A stretch of 9,719 nt of DNA from Fen-1077 sp050014355 (lineage in GTDB: Bacteria; Chloroflexota; Dehalococcoidia; Dehalococcoidales; RBG-16-60-22): assembly GCA_050014355.1 (NCBI GenBank), contig JBEKDL010000069.1, forward strand, positions 1-9,719, given 5' to 3'. Shown here piece after piece: positions 1-6,603 of the stretch. Positions within the stretch are counted from its first letter, which is position 1; each line of letters starts with the position of its first letter. The notes below the pieces were generated by a model. The model was not told the origin of the DNA, searched no databases, and saw nothing but the letters and a program-made list of their open reading frames with translations. The translations under genes were made by a program, and so were the position numbers.

Positions 1-273
1 CTGACTATCGGCAAGAAAAACGCCGCCATTTTCTACTCGTCGGTCGCCATCGCGATGTATGCCTGGATATTTGCCTGGGCAATGGCTCGAGTGTTACCCG
101 CCTGGACACTGCTGGCTCTGCTTACACTACCGCTCGAACTCAAAGCCATCAACGGCGCTATCCATAATGACGACCCTTCTAAACTGATGCCCGGTATGGC
201 GATGAATGTGATGACGGTCCTGTTAACGCAATTGCTGCTGGGCATCGGTTTCGTTCTGGGGCGTATTTTTTAG
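1..273 (+). CDS. menA: UbiA/MenA-type prenyltransferase, C-terminal part (5' end outside window)
   Basis: This is an open frame from the first base, with the last 90 codons and a TAG stop. The visible start TIGKKNAAIFY matches the loop that follows the second aspartate-rich motif in UbiA-family enzymes (family form: T-L-x-V/I-x-G-x-x-x-A). Three hydrophobic segments follow, at about residues 10-32, 33-50 and 68-90 of the fragment, as expected for the last membrane helices of a polytopic integral membrane protein. MenA attaches a polyprenyl chain to 1,4-dihydroxy-2-naphthoate to give demethylmenaquinone. The catalytic aspartates lie upstream of the window, so the substrate cannot be confirmed from the fragment. 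The call rests on the menG-like gene beginning 10 bases downstream on the same strand. Other UbiA members (4-hydroxybenzoate, heme O or chlorophyll prenyltransferases) remain possible. Confidence 0.72.
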   Translation: MTIGKKNAAIFYSSVAIAMYAWIFAWAMARVLPAWTLLALLTLPLELKAINGAIHNDDPSKLMPGMAMNVMTVLLTQLLLGIGFVLGRIF

Positions 274-283
274 GGGGCAAAAA

Positions 284-985
284 ATGGGAAATTCCGAACT
301 TATCCGGAGTCCGCAGCCCCTTCATGGCATGTTCACTAAAGTGCCACAGCGATACGACCTGATAAACCATGTTATCACCCTGGGGCAGGATACCCGCTGG
401 AGAAAGCTCGCTGCCAGGGCCTGCCTCGAAGGTAATCCACCGCATGTTCTCGACCTGGGCTGCGGCACCGGCGACCTGGCTATAAACGTCGCCCGGCTCG
501 CCAAAGCAGAATTAGAAATAACCGGACTGGACTATTCCCTGCCGATGCTGGAGCTGGCAAAAAACAAAGCTGAAAAGGCAGGCCTTAAAGATAAGGTAGA
601 ATTTATCCACGGTGAGGCCACCAAAATACCTTTCGTCGACGAGTATTTCGACTGCGTGGGGATTTCCTTCGCTTTCCGCAACCTGACGTACCTGAACCCG
701 CTTTGGGAGCTGCACCTGGCCGAGGTGCTAAGAGCGCTGAAATCGGGAGGAAAGTATGATCGTCTTATCAAAACGCTCTTTCACCTTTACCTGCGGGCCT
801 TTGTCATGCCTGTTGGGGCGCTGCTTTCCGGTGAGCGGGGAGCCTACCGCTACCTGGCGGAATCGGCGGCGCGTTATTACTCTCCTGAAGAAGTCAGGGA
901 AATGCTGTTGAGGGCCGGTTTCCGCGAGGTAACCTATCGTCCGCTGTTTTTAGGCGCCGCCGGTATACACGTAGCAACCAGATAA
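284..985 (+). CDS. menG: Demethylmenaquinone methyltransferase MenG/UbiE family, with an apparent internal deletion
   Basis: A class I SAM-dependent methyltransferase of 233 residues that would methylate demethylmenaquinone to menaquinone. YDLIN (24-28) is the UbiE entry motif. VLDLGCGTGDLA (55-66) is the SAM-binding glycine loop, and D83 in GLDYS should contact the ribose. GISFAFRNLT (126-135) is the family signature. YRYLAESAARYY and AGFREVTYRPLFLGAAGIHVATR form the usual C-terminal end. The ATG follows AGGGGG with a good spacing. Oddity: family members carry a beta strand ending in E-F/T/S-S-x-P between the GG turn (155-156 here) and the HLYLRAF helix, and here only KYDR and LIKTLF separate them. 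Against B. subtilis MenG this segment is about 8 residues shorter. The frame stays open, so this is an in-frame loss that may impair folding. It shares a probable operon with the menA-like gene. Confidence 0.85.
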   Translation: MGNSELIRSPQPLHGMFTKVPQRYDLINHVITLGQDTRWRKLAARACLEGNPPHVLDLGCGTGDLAINVARLAKAELEITGLDYSLPMLELAKNKAEKAGLKDKVEFIHGEATKIPFVDEYFDCVGISFAFRNLTYLNPLWELHLAEVLRALKSGGKYDRLIKTLFHLYLRAFVMPVGALLSGERGAYRYLAESAARYYSPEEVREMLLRAGFREVTYRPLFLGAAGIHVATR

Positions 986-998
986 AGCTAAATCTGGT
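977..998. terminator. Hairpin at the tail-to-tail junction, possible bidirectional terminator
   Basis: ACCAGAT (977-983) and ATCTGGT (992-998) are perfect 7-base inverted arms around an 8-base loop. The hairpin includes the stop codons of both converging genes (TAA 983-985 on plus, TAG 990-988 on minus), which are only two bases apart. No clear T-run follows on either strand, so rho-independent termination is uncertain. Its position makes some role in ending both transcripts plausible. Confidence 0.35.
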
Positions 999-2223
999 GC
1001 TCAATGCATTGTTCACGCAGCGCGTTGAGAGCCGCAAAAAATTCCCGCATCATGACGCTTACCGGGTACATGCCGCGTCCGGTGACGCGGAGCACACTAT
1101 CCCCGGATATCAGGCCAAACGTTTTCAGGAAAGCCAGCTCAATCCGGAGTTTATCGGCGATGTCTTTTCCGAAGCGACTCCGAAAAGCCTCTGCGTCCAC
1201 CTCCAGGCCGAAAAGCTTGGTCAGCAGGTAGTAACGCAGATTCTCTTTTTCTATCAGCCGCCGCCACCCTACGATAGGCAACTGGCTTTTTCCGGTTAAA
1301 TCATGGTAGCGGTCAAGTGAAAACGTATTAACGAAGAAATTGCCCCGCATAATGCTGACCGAGCCGGCGCCTATGCCGATATAGTCGTCATCCTCGATGA
1401 TATATTCGTCAATCATGCGCTCGCCGCGGGAAAAGCACCAGGCAGTGGAGGCCGTATAACCTCCATGATAGAGCTGCTGCAGAATAATGTCGTAAAACCG
1501 CCTTTCGCGCGAGTTGTCCACCCGGTTAAAGCGCCGCTCCAGAGCGTCTTTCTTGTGCGGCGAGGCCATCAGCGGGTAGAAAGTAGCCTGGTCAATACCC
1601 ATTTCCCTGAAAGCGGCCACGTCGGCCTCGAACTGCGCGATGGTCTGGCCGGGGAAATTGAAGACAAAGTCCACATTCAGCGTGGCGAACTGCCCTTCGG
1701 CCAGGAGCAAGCGCTTTTTTACCTCTTCCGCCGGGCCGTTGTTCCGTCCCATTGTCTTGAGGACAGACTCATCGAAGCTTTGCACGCCCACTGATAGGCG
1801 GTTGACGCCCATTTTTACCAGGAGCGCGATGTTCGCTGCCGTCAGCTCTCCCGGAGTGGTCTCCAGTGAGATTTTCCCCACCGAGCACCGCGTTTTGAGG
1901 TAGACGACGAAAGCGGCCAGTTCATCCATCATCACGGTGGGCGTGCCGCCACCGAAATAAACGCTGTTAAAGCTGATACCGCGCCCCAAGTACAGGTCCA
2001 ACTCCTTTTTCAGGTCAGCAAAGTAGCGGCGGGCGAGGTCTTCCCGGAAAAGGTAACGGTTAAAGCAGCAGAACGGGCAAAGCGCCCGGCAAAACGGAAC
2101 ATGCACGTAAAGCGCGACGGCGCTGCCTTCTCCATTGATAAAGGAATTGTCTGTTAACCGGTCCAGACGGCGGAACTTGCTACCTTCGCTCCTGGTGACG
2201 TAACCGACGATAGCAGGTATCAT
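988..2223 (-). CDS. HemN/HemW-related radical SAM protein
   Basis: A 411-residue radical SAM enzyme of the coproporphyrinogen-oxidase-like family. YVHVPFC leads into the cluster ligands C45-x3-C49-x2-C52. GGGTPT (91-96), the LETTPGELT strand (120-129) and GVNRLSVGVQSFDE (139-152) are the usual HemN-family core motifs. A C-terminal winged-helix-like region (about 325-385) ends in RVTGRGMYP. F54 stands where true HemN has the fourth cysteine of CX3CX2CXC, so this resembles HemW, a heme chaperone, more than the porphyrinogen oxidase. The HNxxYW heme-associated motif of HemW is not evident either: the corresponding stretch reads IDEYIIEDDDYIGIGAGS (271-288). It may therefore be a paralogue with another role. 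An extra Cys (53) adjoins the cluster. The ATG at 2223 follows a weak AAGGGT. It is the last gene of the minus-strand series, 34 bases after the lipoprotein gene. Confidence 0.8.
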   Translation of the reverse strand: MIPAIVGYVTRSEGSKFRRLDRLTDNSFINGEGSAVALYVHVPFCRALCPFCCFNRYLFREDLARRYFADLKKELDLYLGRGISFNSVYFGGGTPTVMMDELAAFVVYLKTRCSVGKISLETTPGELTAANIALLVKMGVNRLSVGVQSFDESVLKTMGRNNGPAEEVKKRLLLAEGQFATLNVDFVFNFPGQTIAQFEADVAAFREMGIDQATFYPLMASPHKKDALERRFNRVDNSRERRFYDIILQQLYHGGYTASTAWCFSRGERMIDEYIIEDDDYIGIGAGSVSIMRGNFFVNTFSLDRYHDLTGKSQLPIVGWRRLIEKENLRYYLLTKLFGLEVDAEAFRSRFGKDIADKLRIELAFLKTFGLISGDSVLRVTGRGMYPVSVMMREFFAALNALREQCIEHQI

Positions 2224-2257
2224 AATTACCCTTAAAATATATCACACGGTGGTGGAT

Positions 2258-3337
2258 TTAGCGAACAGTGGCGTCGAGTTCCGCGCGGCTGGTAATCGAG
2301 GTAACTCTATCCAGAAAATCTTTTAGCGAAGCGCTCTGGCTCCGCAGCGTTTTGAGCTCTTGCCCGATAGGGCTTATCGAGGTGGGACTATCGGCATAAG
2401 TGCCGTAAAAAGCGAAATACGCCTGATTTAGTTTGCGGATATAATAGCCGTTATCAGCCAGGTATTGCTGTCTCTCATTCATGTAATTCTCTGCGGCAAC
2501 GATTTCCCCTCTGGCCAGGTAAGCGTCCACTGTTTTCCTGATTTCTCTCATAGCACCGTTAAAATCAAAGCCGGGGGCGGCCGGTTGAGCTGGGCTGCTT
2601 GCGGGGGGTGGGGCATAGTATTTTTGATAGACCATATCCCCGATTTCCCGGCCGATAATATCGGCCACGGTCTCATTTATCGTTGCTACATCGTAGTTCT
2701 GGCGCAGGCCGGTCTCATCCAGCACGTAAAGGAAGCCCAGCGGCGTAAAGGCGAGGTACTGGTGCGCCCATTCGTGGGCAGTGCTTTCGATGATAAACTT
2801 CATATCGGTGTCGTTGCTGACATAGCTGGGAAAGGTTGCCATGCCGCCCAATTCGACGACCAGAGCCGAGTAGCCGAGACTCTCAATCTTTGCCTCGATA
2901 CCTTCCATGTCTTTTTCGTTCATTTCCGGGATAAGGGTTACTTCTCCAATGCTCTCTATCCTGTCCCTGGGTGAGACGACGAGCAGGTGGAGCGGATTCC
3001 CCAGGTAAAGAGTGACCGGCGGAAAGCCGACTTTCAGCTTGAAAAATCTATCGGCGGGATTATAAATCCCCTGCTCGGACAGGACCTCTCTAACCTGCTT
3101 TTTCACCCGCTTTTCCAGGGCGGTCGTGTTATCGGAGGCACGATTGGGAGAAAACAGTTTTCCCACGTCTCCCGCCAGAGTCTTTGCCTCCCAGCTCAAC
3201 AGGCTGAAGCGAAAAGAATCGGTGGCTTGGTTGATGCGGTCATCCAGGTCATTTTTGGGGGCGCAGCTGGAGAAAAGAACCAGAAGCGGAAAGACTGCCA
3301 ATATCCCTGATATTAGTCTGATTTTGTTGCGGGACAT
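2258..3337 (-). CDS. Lipoprotein with a gluzincin-like HEXXH...E metallopeptidase site
   Basis: A 359-residue predicted lipoprotein. A basic N-terminus (MSRNKIR), a hydrophobic stretch and FSSC place the lipidated cysteine at 25, so the protein should be exported and membrane-anchored. STAHEWAHQYLAF contains HEXXH (H188, E189, H192). NETVADIIGREIGD supplies a glutamate at 222, 30 residues after H192, as in gluzincin zinc peptidases where an NExxA-type helix gives the third ligand. The fold is not one I can name; COG4324-like predicted aminopeptidases have a similar layout. A Pro/Ala-rich spacer (242-255) separates this core from a helical C-terminal region (about 260-359). The ATG lacks a strong ribosome site, and the gene starts 7 bases after the sirtuin stop, suggesting translational coupling. 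The substrate is unknown. Confidence 0.72.
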   Translation of the reverse strand: MSRNKIRLISGILAVFPLLVLFSSCAPKNDLDDRINQATDSFRFSLLSWEAKTLAGDVGKLFSPNRASDNTTALEKRVKKQVREVLSEQGIYNPADRFFKLKVGFPPVTLYLGNPLHLLVVSPRDRIESIGEVTLIPEMNEKDMEGIEAKIESLGYSALVVELGGMATFPSYVSNDTDMKFIIESTAHEWAHQYLAFTPLGFLYVLDETGLRQNYDVATINETVADIIGREIGDMVYQKYYAPPPASSPAQPAAPGFDFNGAMREIRKTVDAYLARGEIVAAENYMNERQQYLADNGYYIRKLNQAYFAFYGTYADSPTSISPIGQELKTLRSQSASLKDFLDRVTSITSRAELDATVR

Positions 3338-3344
3338 CAGAATC

Positions 3345-4118
3345 TTATTTTACCTTTGTTTTCTCTCTCACCCGGCTCACGATTTTCGCCATGGTTTCAC
3401 CGGTCTTCTCCGCGATGACGACATCGGCATGGCGGTCGTGCGGCGTTTCGGTGAGGTTTAAAATTACAAGTTTGGCGCCGCCCTGCTTGGCGATGACGGG
3501 CATTTGCGCCGCGGGATAGACCACCAGAGAAGACCCCGCCGCCAGGAACAAATCGCAGCCGGAAGACCTTACCTCGGCCTCGCGCGTTTCTCTCTCCGGC
3601 ATGGACTGTTCGAAGGCGACCGTAGCCGGTTTCAGCAGGCCGTTGCAGCTGTTACAGCGCGGTACTTTTTCCCCGGCGAGCATCTTATCGTGGGCGTGGC
3701 TGCGCGGATAACGCTTATGGCAGTCCAGACAGTCCACGAACTGCATCGTGCCGTGTATCTCCAGCACCATTTCCGCGGGCACGCCGGCTTTCTGGTGGAG
3801 GCCATCGGTGTTCTGGGTGATGACGCAGTCGAGCTTGCCCATTTGATGTAATTCAGCGACGGCGAAATGTCCCGCGTTGGGCTTGGCTTCCCTTATCGTC
3901 TCCCACATCATCTTGTGCATCTTCCAGTACTTTTCACGCACGTCCTCGCGCCGCAGGAAATTAGGCAAATTCAGCTCTGACGGGTCGAAGACGTCCCAGA
4001 CGCCGCCGGGACTGCGGAAGTCCGGTACGCCGGACTCGGTGCTGAAACCGGCGCCCGTAAAGACAACAATCTTTTTCGACTGCACAATCATATCCGCGAT
4101 AAGTTCAATTTGCTCCAC
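3345..4118 (-). CDS. Sirtuin, NAD-dependent protein deacylase (Sir2 family)
   Basis: 257 residues, a standard length for bacterial sirtuins, which remove acyl groups from lysines using NAD and release nicotinamide and O-acyl-ADP-ribose. Visible motifs in order: GAGFSTESGVPDFRS (22-36, NAD binding); TQNTDGLHQKAG (101-112); the catalytic H122 in EIHGT; a zinc finger C130-x2-C133 ... C155-x2-C158; AAGSSLVVYPAA (193-204); and NLTETPHD (221-228). There is no YxxR pair of the SIRT5/CobB desuccinylase type, so deacetylation is the likelier activity. In the loop usually reading VxFGExLP, this protein has VAFEQSMP, with Glu replacing Gly. The start is GTG: GGAGGT lies exactly 5 bases upstream and no better ATG exists. 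It is followed closely by the lipoprotein gene. It is probably cytoplasmic, and the target proteins cannot be inferred. Confidence 0.93.
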   Translation of the reverse strand: MEQIELIADMIVQSKKIVVFTGAGFSTESGVPDFRSPGGVWDVFDPSELNLPNFLRREDVREKYWKMHKMMWETIREAKPNAGHFAVAELHQMGKLDCVITQNTDGLHQKAGVPAEMVLEIHGTMQFVDCLDCHKRYPRSHAHDKMLAGEKVPRCNSCNGLLKPATVAFEQSMPERETREAEVRSSGCDLFLAAGSSLVVYPAAQMPVIAKQGGAKLVILNLTETPHDRHADVVIAEKTGETMAKIVSRVREKTKVK

Positions 4119-4123
4119 GATTG

Positions 4124-4129
4124 ACCTCC
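4124..4129 (-). promoter_or_regulatory. Ribosome binding site that fixes the GTG start of the sirtuin
   Basis: On the minus strand this reads GGAGGT, five bases before GTG at 4118-4116. It supports GTG initiation with the first residues Met-Glu-Gln-Ile. Confidence 0.8.
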
Positions 4130-4144
4130 AGATTTAATCTCCAT

Positions 4145-4206
4145 CCCGACGAAAGCCGGGCCCGTATCCCCCAACCATAACTGAATTCCGGCTTCGCCGG
4201 AATGAC
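4145..4206. repeat. REP-like palindromic repeat pair
   Basis: The gap between the thymidylate-synthase-like gene and the sirtuin contains ATTCCGGC (4185-4192), loop TTC, then GCCGGAAT (4196-4203), a perfect 8-bp hairpin followed by GACG. About 40 bases away, CCCGACGAAAGCCGGG (4145-4160) looks like a degraded second copy of the same unit. Such CATTCCGGCGAAGCCGGAAT-type elements are widespread intergenic repeats. On the minus strand the hairpin follows the stop of the upstream gene by 12 bases, so it may stabilise or end that transcript, although no T-run follows. Confidence 0.7.
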
Positions 4207-4214
4207 GTTTATGG

Positions 4215-4862
4215 TTATGTTTCTCTCAACACTAGCTTAGCTAATTCCCAAGTATACTCGTAAAGGTGAAGACCTTTGCTCATGGCCACTAGCTCCCCGT
4301 CCTCCACGCCTATCTCGCTGGCCATATATTCTTTCAATAATTGAAGAGCCGCCATGTTAGAAGGAAAGCCCGCCCACAGGTCCCATGACCGAAAATAGAC
4401 TACGAAGTTTAGCTTCCCCTCGCGTACCCGCGTATCTATCATCCTTAGACAAGGCGGGTCAGGCAATCCGATGGACTTTTCATTCCCCACCGCCATGAAA
4501 GCCTGGTTGGTATTGAAACCGTCCTTTTTATACATCCTGATTACTTCAGCGATCTGCTTTTCCAGATATTGCCCATAGGTGTATTGCTCCCCCTTTTTCT
4601 TATGCGATGTCATCAGGTAAGGCAGGTAGCTTTCCACGTATTCCATGGTGCTGGGCGGTGGCACGCCCTGCGGCACATCCGGTATCAGTGGCCGCGTGCC
4701 GGGATATTTCACCCGGATAACCGCCAGGTCCATCTCTTTACGACGCTGGCCGGCGTAGCTGCCCCGGTCGATTTTATATTCGTAGCCTTCGTGAAGAGCC
4801 TTGCCCAGGCAAACGAACCAGGCCTCGGAGAGGTCCCGGGCTTCAATTACCGTAATATTCAT
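4215..4862 (-). CDS. Small thymidylate-synthase-fold protein (ThyA superfamily, archaeal-type length)
   Basis: A 215-residue protein whose C-terminal half follows the ThyA pattern. GLPDPPCLRMID puts the nucleophilic cysteine at C138. VVYFRSWDLWAGFPSNMAALQLL (155-177) matches Y-x-R-S-x-D-x-x-x-G-x-P-x-N, giving R158, S159, D161 and N169. GLHLYEY (197-203) gives H199 and Y201. Asn at the N177-equivalent position favours dUMP over dCMP. The length is close to methanogen-type thymidylate synthases and well below E. coli ThyA (264). The arginine pair that binds phosphate across the dimer in ThyA (R126/R127) appears as N119-Q120, and the insert holding the folate-contacting Trp is not evident. It may be a divergent thymidylate synthase, a (hydroxy)methylase of another pyrimidine nucleotide, or a repurposed relative. 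AGGAGGG sits four bases before the ATG. Its gene starts 21 bases after the radical SAM stop. Confidence 0.7.
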   Translation of the reverse strand: MNITVIEARDLSEAWFVCLGKALHEGYEYKIDRGSYAGQRRKEMDLAVIRVKYPGTRPLIPDVPQGVPPPSTMEYVESYLPYLMTSHKKKGEQYTYGQYLEKQIAEVIRMYKKDGFNTNQAFMAVGNEKSIGLPDPPCLRMIDTRVREGKLNFVVYFRSWDLWAGFPSNMAALQLLKEYMASEIGVEDGELVAMSKGLHLYEYTWELAKLVLRET

Positions 4863-4883
4863 CCGGCCCTCCTGCGGGGACGT

Positions 4884-5762
4884 CTAAAGCGCCCGGATAT
4901 ACTCGGGGCGCAGCAGCGAAAGGTCTTTCTTTTGTATCACCGCGTCTATCAGGGTGAGCATCTCGGCCTTCTGCCGGGGAAGATTGGCTTTTATCGGCAG
5001 ATAGTTCGAGGCATGATTGGCGGTGAAAAAGCAATCGGTGAAGCTGGAGTTCTCGATAATCAGCTTCAGCTCAACCAGCGATTGGAACGGTGATATCAGC
5101 TTGAAGCGTCCCTCCAGCCAATCTTTATGTAAAGGCGTGCCCGGCATCAGCATGAGCGTGAGCGCGCCGGCAAAATCCGGGTCGATTTCCGATAGTATTT
5201 TCCCGGTCGCTATGGCGTGTTTTTCGCTGCCTTCTGGTCCAGCGAGTCCCAGTATCACCGTGACGGACGTGGTGATGCCGGCCGACTTCAGCTTCCGCCC
5301 TGCCTCGATAATCTGGCGGCGCGTGGCGCCTTTATTGATTTTTTTTAGCAGTTCTTCATCGCCCGTTTCCACGCCGAGGTAAGCGATGGCCAGTCCTAGC
5401 TCCCGCAATTTTTTAAGCTCGTCCGGGCTTTTCAGGAGCGCCGCTTTCGGTGTGGTGTAAGTCCCCACCCTTTCCAGGTAAGGGAATTTTTCTTTCAGGT
5501 ATCGCAGCACCTCGACAAGTATTTCCTGCGGGCATATCAGGGCATCGCCGTTTTCCAGGAAGACCCGGCGGACGCTGCGGTCGTAGTGCCGGGCCACGCT
5601 ATCGATATCCTGCCGGATTTCTTCAAAAGTGCGTACTTTGAACTTGAAATCATAGAAAGTACCGCAGAACGTGCAGGCGTTATGGGAACACCCTGTGGTT
5701 ACCGGCAGCAGGAGACTATTGGCCTCGCTCGGGGGACGGATAACAATGGTATCTTCGGGCAT
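4884..5762 (-). CDS. Radical SAM protein with CX4CX2C cluster motif (COG1032-like)
   Basis: A 292-residue radical SAM protein. TTGCSHNACTFC supplies the 4Fe-4S ligands C25, C30 and C33, spaced CX4CX2C as in COG1032-type proteins (GCPxNxCTFC) rather than the classical CX3CX2C. FLENGDALICP (68-78) corresponds to the GGE-type region binding SAM. YLGVETGDEELLKKINKGAT (127-146) is the well-conserved strand and loop of this family, and VTVILGLAG follows. There is no recognisable B12, TRAM or SPASM domain, so it is a bare barrel of unknown substrate. It is probably cytoplasmic and oxygen-sensitive. It begins 3 bases after the stop of the unknown 234-residue protein, with AGGGGAAG upstream of the ATG, so the two are likely translated together and may act together. 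Family assignment is secure; the reaction is not inferable. Confidence 0.88.
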   Translation of the reverse strand: MPEDTIVIRPPSEANSLLLPVTTGCSHNACTFCGTFYDFKFKVRTFEEIRQDIDSVARHYDRSVRRVFLENGDALICPQEILVEVLRYLKEKFPYLERVGTYTTPKAALLKSPDELKKLRELGLAIAYLGVETGDEELLKKINKGATRRQIIEAGRKLKSAGITTSVTVILGLAGPEGSEKHAIATGKILSEIDPDFAGALTLMLMPGTPLHKDWLEGRFKLISPFQSLVELKLIIENSSFTDCFFTANHASNYLPIKANLPRQKAEMLTLIDAVIQKKDLSLLRPEYIRAL

Positions 5763-5765
5763 ACT

Positions 5766-6470
5766 TTATTTTCTTCCCCTGACCAGGTTGAAGAACCGGT
5801 CCTGGTATTCCTCAAAGGCGCCCCAGCGGTTCAGCTCATGCTCCAGCTCGTAGGGTTTGATTTCCCCCATCGTGACCTGCTGGAACATCTCTTCGATTTT
5901 CTGCCGCGCGCCAACCGGCATACCGCCATGGCTCATGCCGAGCATTCCCCGGGCGCTTAGCTGCTGGACATTGGTGTGGAGCGAGCGGTTGGTAATCTCA
6001 TAAATGAACTTCAGCAGAGAGACATCCCAGAGGTCATCCTGGCCTTTAATGATTGAAGCGAGGGGGTCGCCTTTTTTATCGATTTCGGCATTTAGTTTTT
6101 CCACGACAGCGCGCCATCCGTCCGAGACGATATTGAGGTTGCCGGGCTCATTTTTATAGGTATAAAAGAGGCCGGGCATATCGGGACCGTGCTCCTGGAG
6201 CAGCATCTGGAAATAGCGGCGGGCATCGTAGCTGAAACCCTCCAGGTGGGTGAGATAGTAAGGGGTGACGATTTTCGGACGCTCGGCGATGACCCTCCCC
6301 TCCCGTACGACTGTCTCGGTAACTTCTGGCGCAAGCTCCGAGTACACCGGCTCGGTGACGATGTAATAATAGAGGTTAGTGACACCGAACGTGGCGAGGT
6401 GCTGGCGGGGATATCTTAATATCTCCGTATAGTGGGCAGCGCGTTCGATTCTTTCATTGTCCATGTCCAT
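5766..6470 (-). CDS. Conserved-looking protein of unknown function, 234 residues
   Basis: I do not recognise this family. The protein is soluble in appearance: no signal peptide, no membrane segment and no cysteine. It has a Tyr-rich early part (LYYYIVTEPVYSEL, 33-46), an aromatic mid region (EGFSYDARRYFQMLL), and a helical C-terminal half with many charges. The sequence ends NRWGAFEEYQDRFFNLVRGRK. A short Gly/Met stretch, GMLGMSHGGMPVGA (about 175-188), could be a flexible loop. ATG at 6470 has AAAAGG nine bases upstream; a second in-frame ATG lies two codons on. The stop is three bases from the radical SAM start, so coupling to that gene is the only functional clue. Codon use resembles the neighbouring cluster, supporting a real gene. 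Confidence 0.75.
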   Translation of the reverse strand: MDMDNERIERAAHYTEILRYPRQHLATFGVTNLYYYIVTEPVYSELAPEVTETVVREGRVIAERPKIVTPYYLTHLEGFSYDARRYFQMLLQEHGPDMPGLFYTYKNEPGNLNIVSDGWRAVVEKLNAEIDKKGDPLASIIKGQDDLWDVSLLKFIYEITNRSLHTNVQQLSARGMLGMSHGGMPVGARQKIEEMFQQVTMGEIKPYELEHELNRWGAFEEYQDRFFNLVRGRK

Positions 6471-6493
6471 ATTAATAAACCTTTTCAGGAACC

Positions 6494-6595
6494 GTCATTG
6501 CGAGGAGAGCAGCGACGAAGCAATCTCAATCATCGTCTCTGTTTTAGATAGAGATTGCTTCGCCTTCCGCCTGGGCGGAATGGTCTCGCAATGAC
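6494..6595. repeat. 102-bp nested palindromic repeat (MITE-like)
   Basis: The gap between two minus-strand genes is almost entirely one element. Outer arms GTCATTGCGAG (6494-6504) and CTCGCAATGAC (6585-6595) are perfect 11-base inverted repeats. Inner arms CGAAGCAATCTC (6516-6527) and GAGATTGCTTCG (6551-6562) are perfect over 12 bases. A third small hairpin, TTCCGCC-TG-GGCGGAA (6565-6580), lies between the right arms. This GTCATTGCGAGGAG...GACGAAGCAATCTC pattern is a familiar dispersed non-coding repeat in several anaerobic bacterial lineages. It has no ORF and is probably moved or copied in trans, if mobile. Transcribed, it would form a long stem that could affect read-through into the downstream genes. 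Confidence 0.85.
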
Positions 6596-6603
6596 AACGA
6601 TTA

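Noticed and set aside
2465..2974. 169-residue open frame on the plus strand
   Set aside because: It is antisense to the lipoprotein gene, whose signal peptide and HEXXH motif make it the real one. No ribosome site was seen for the plus frame.
6494..6595. CRISPR-like or tRNA structure
   Set aside because: There is a single nested palindrome with no spacers, no repeat series and no cloverleaf or anticodon arrangement.
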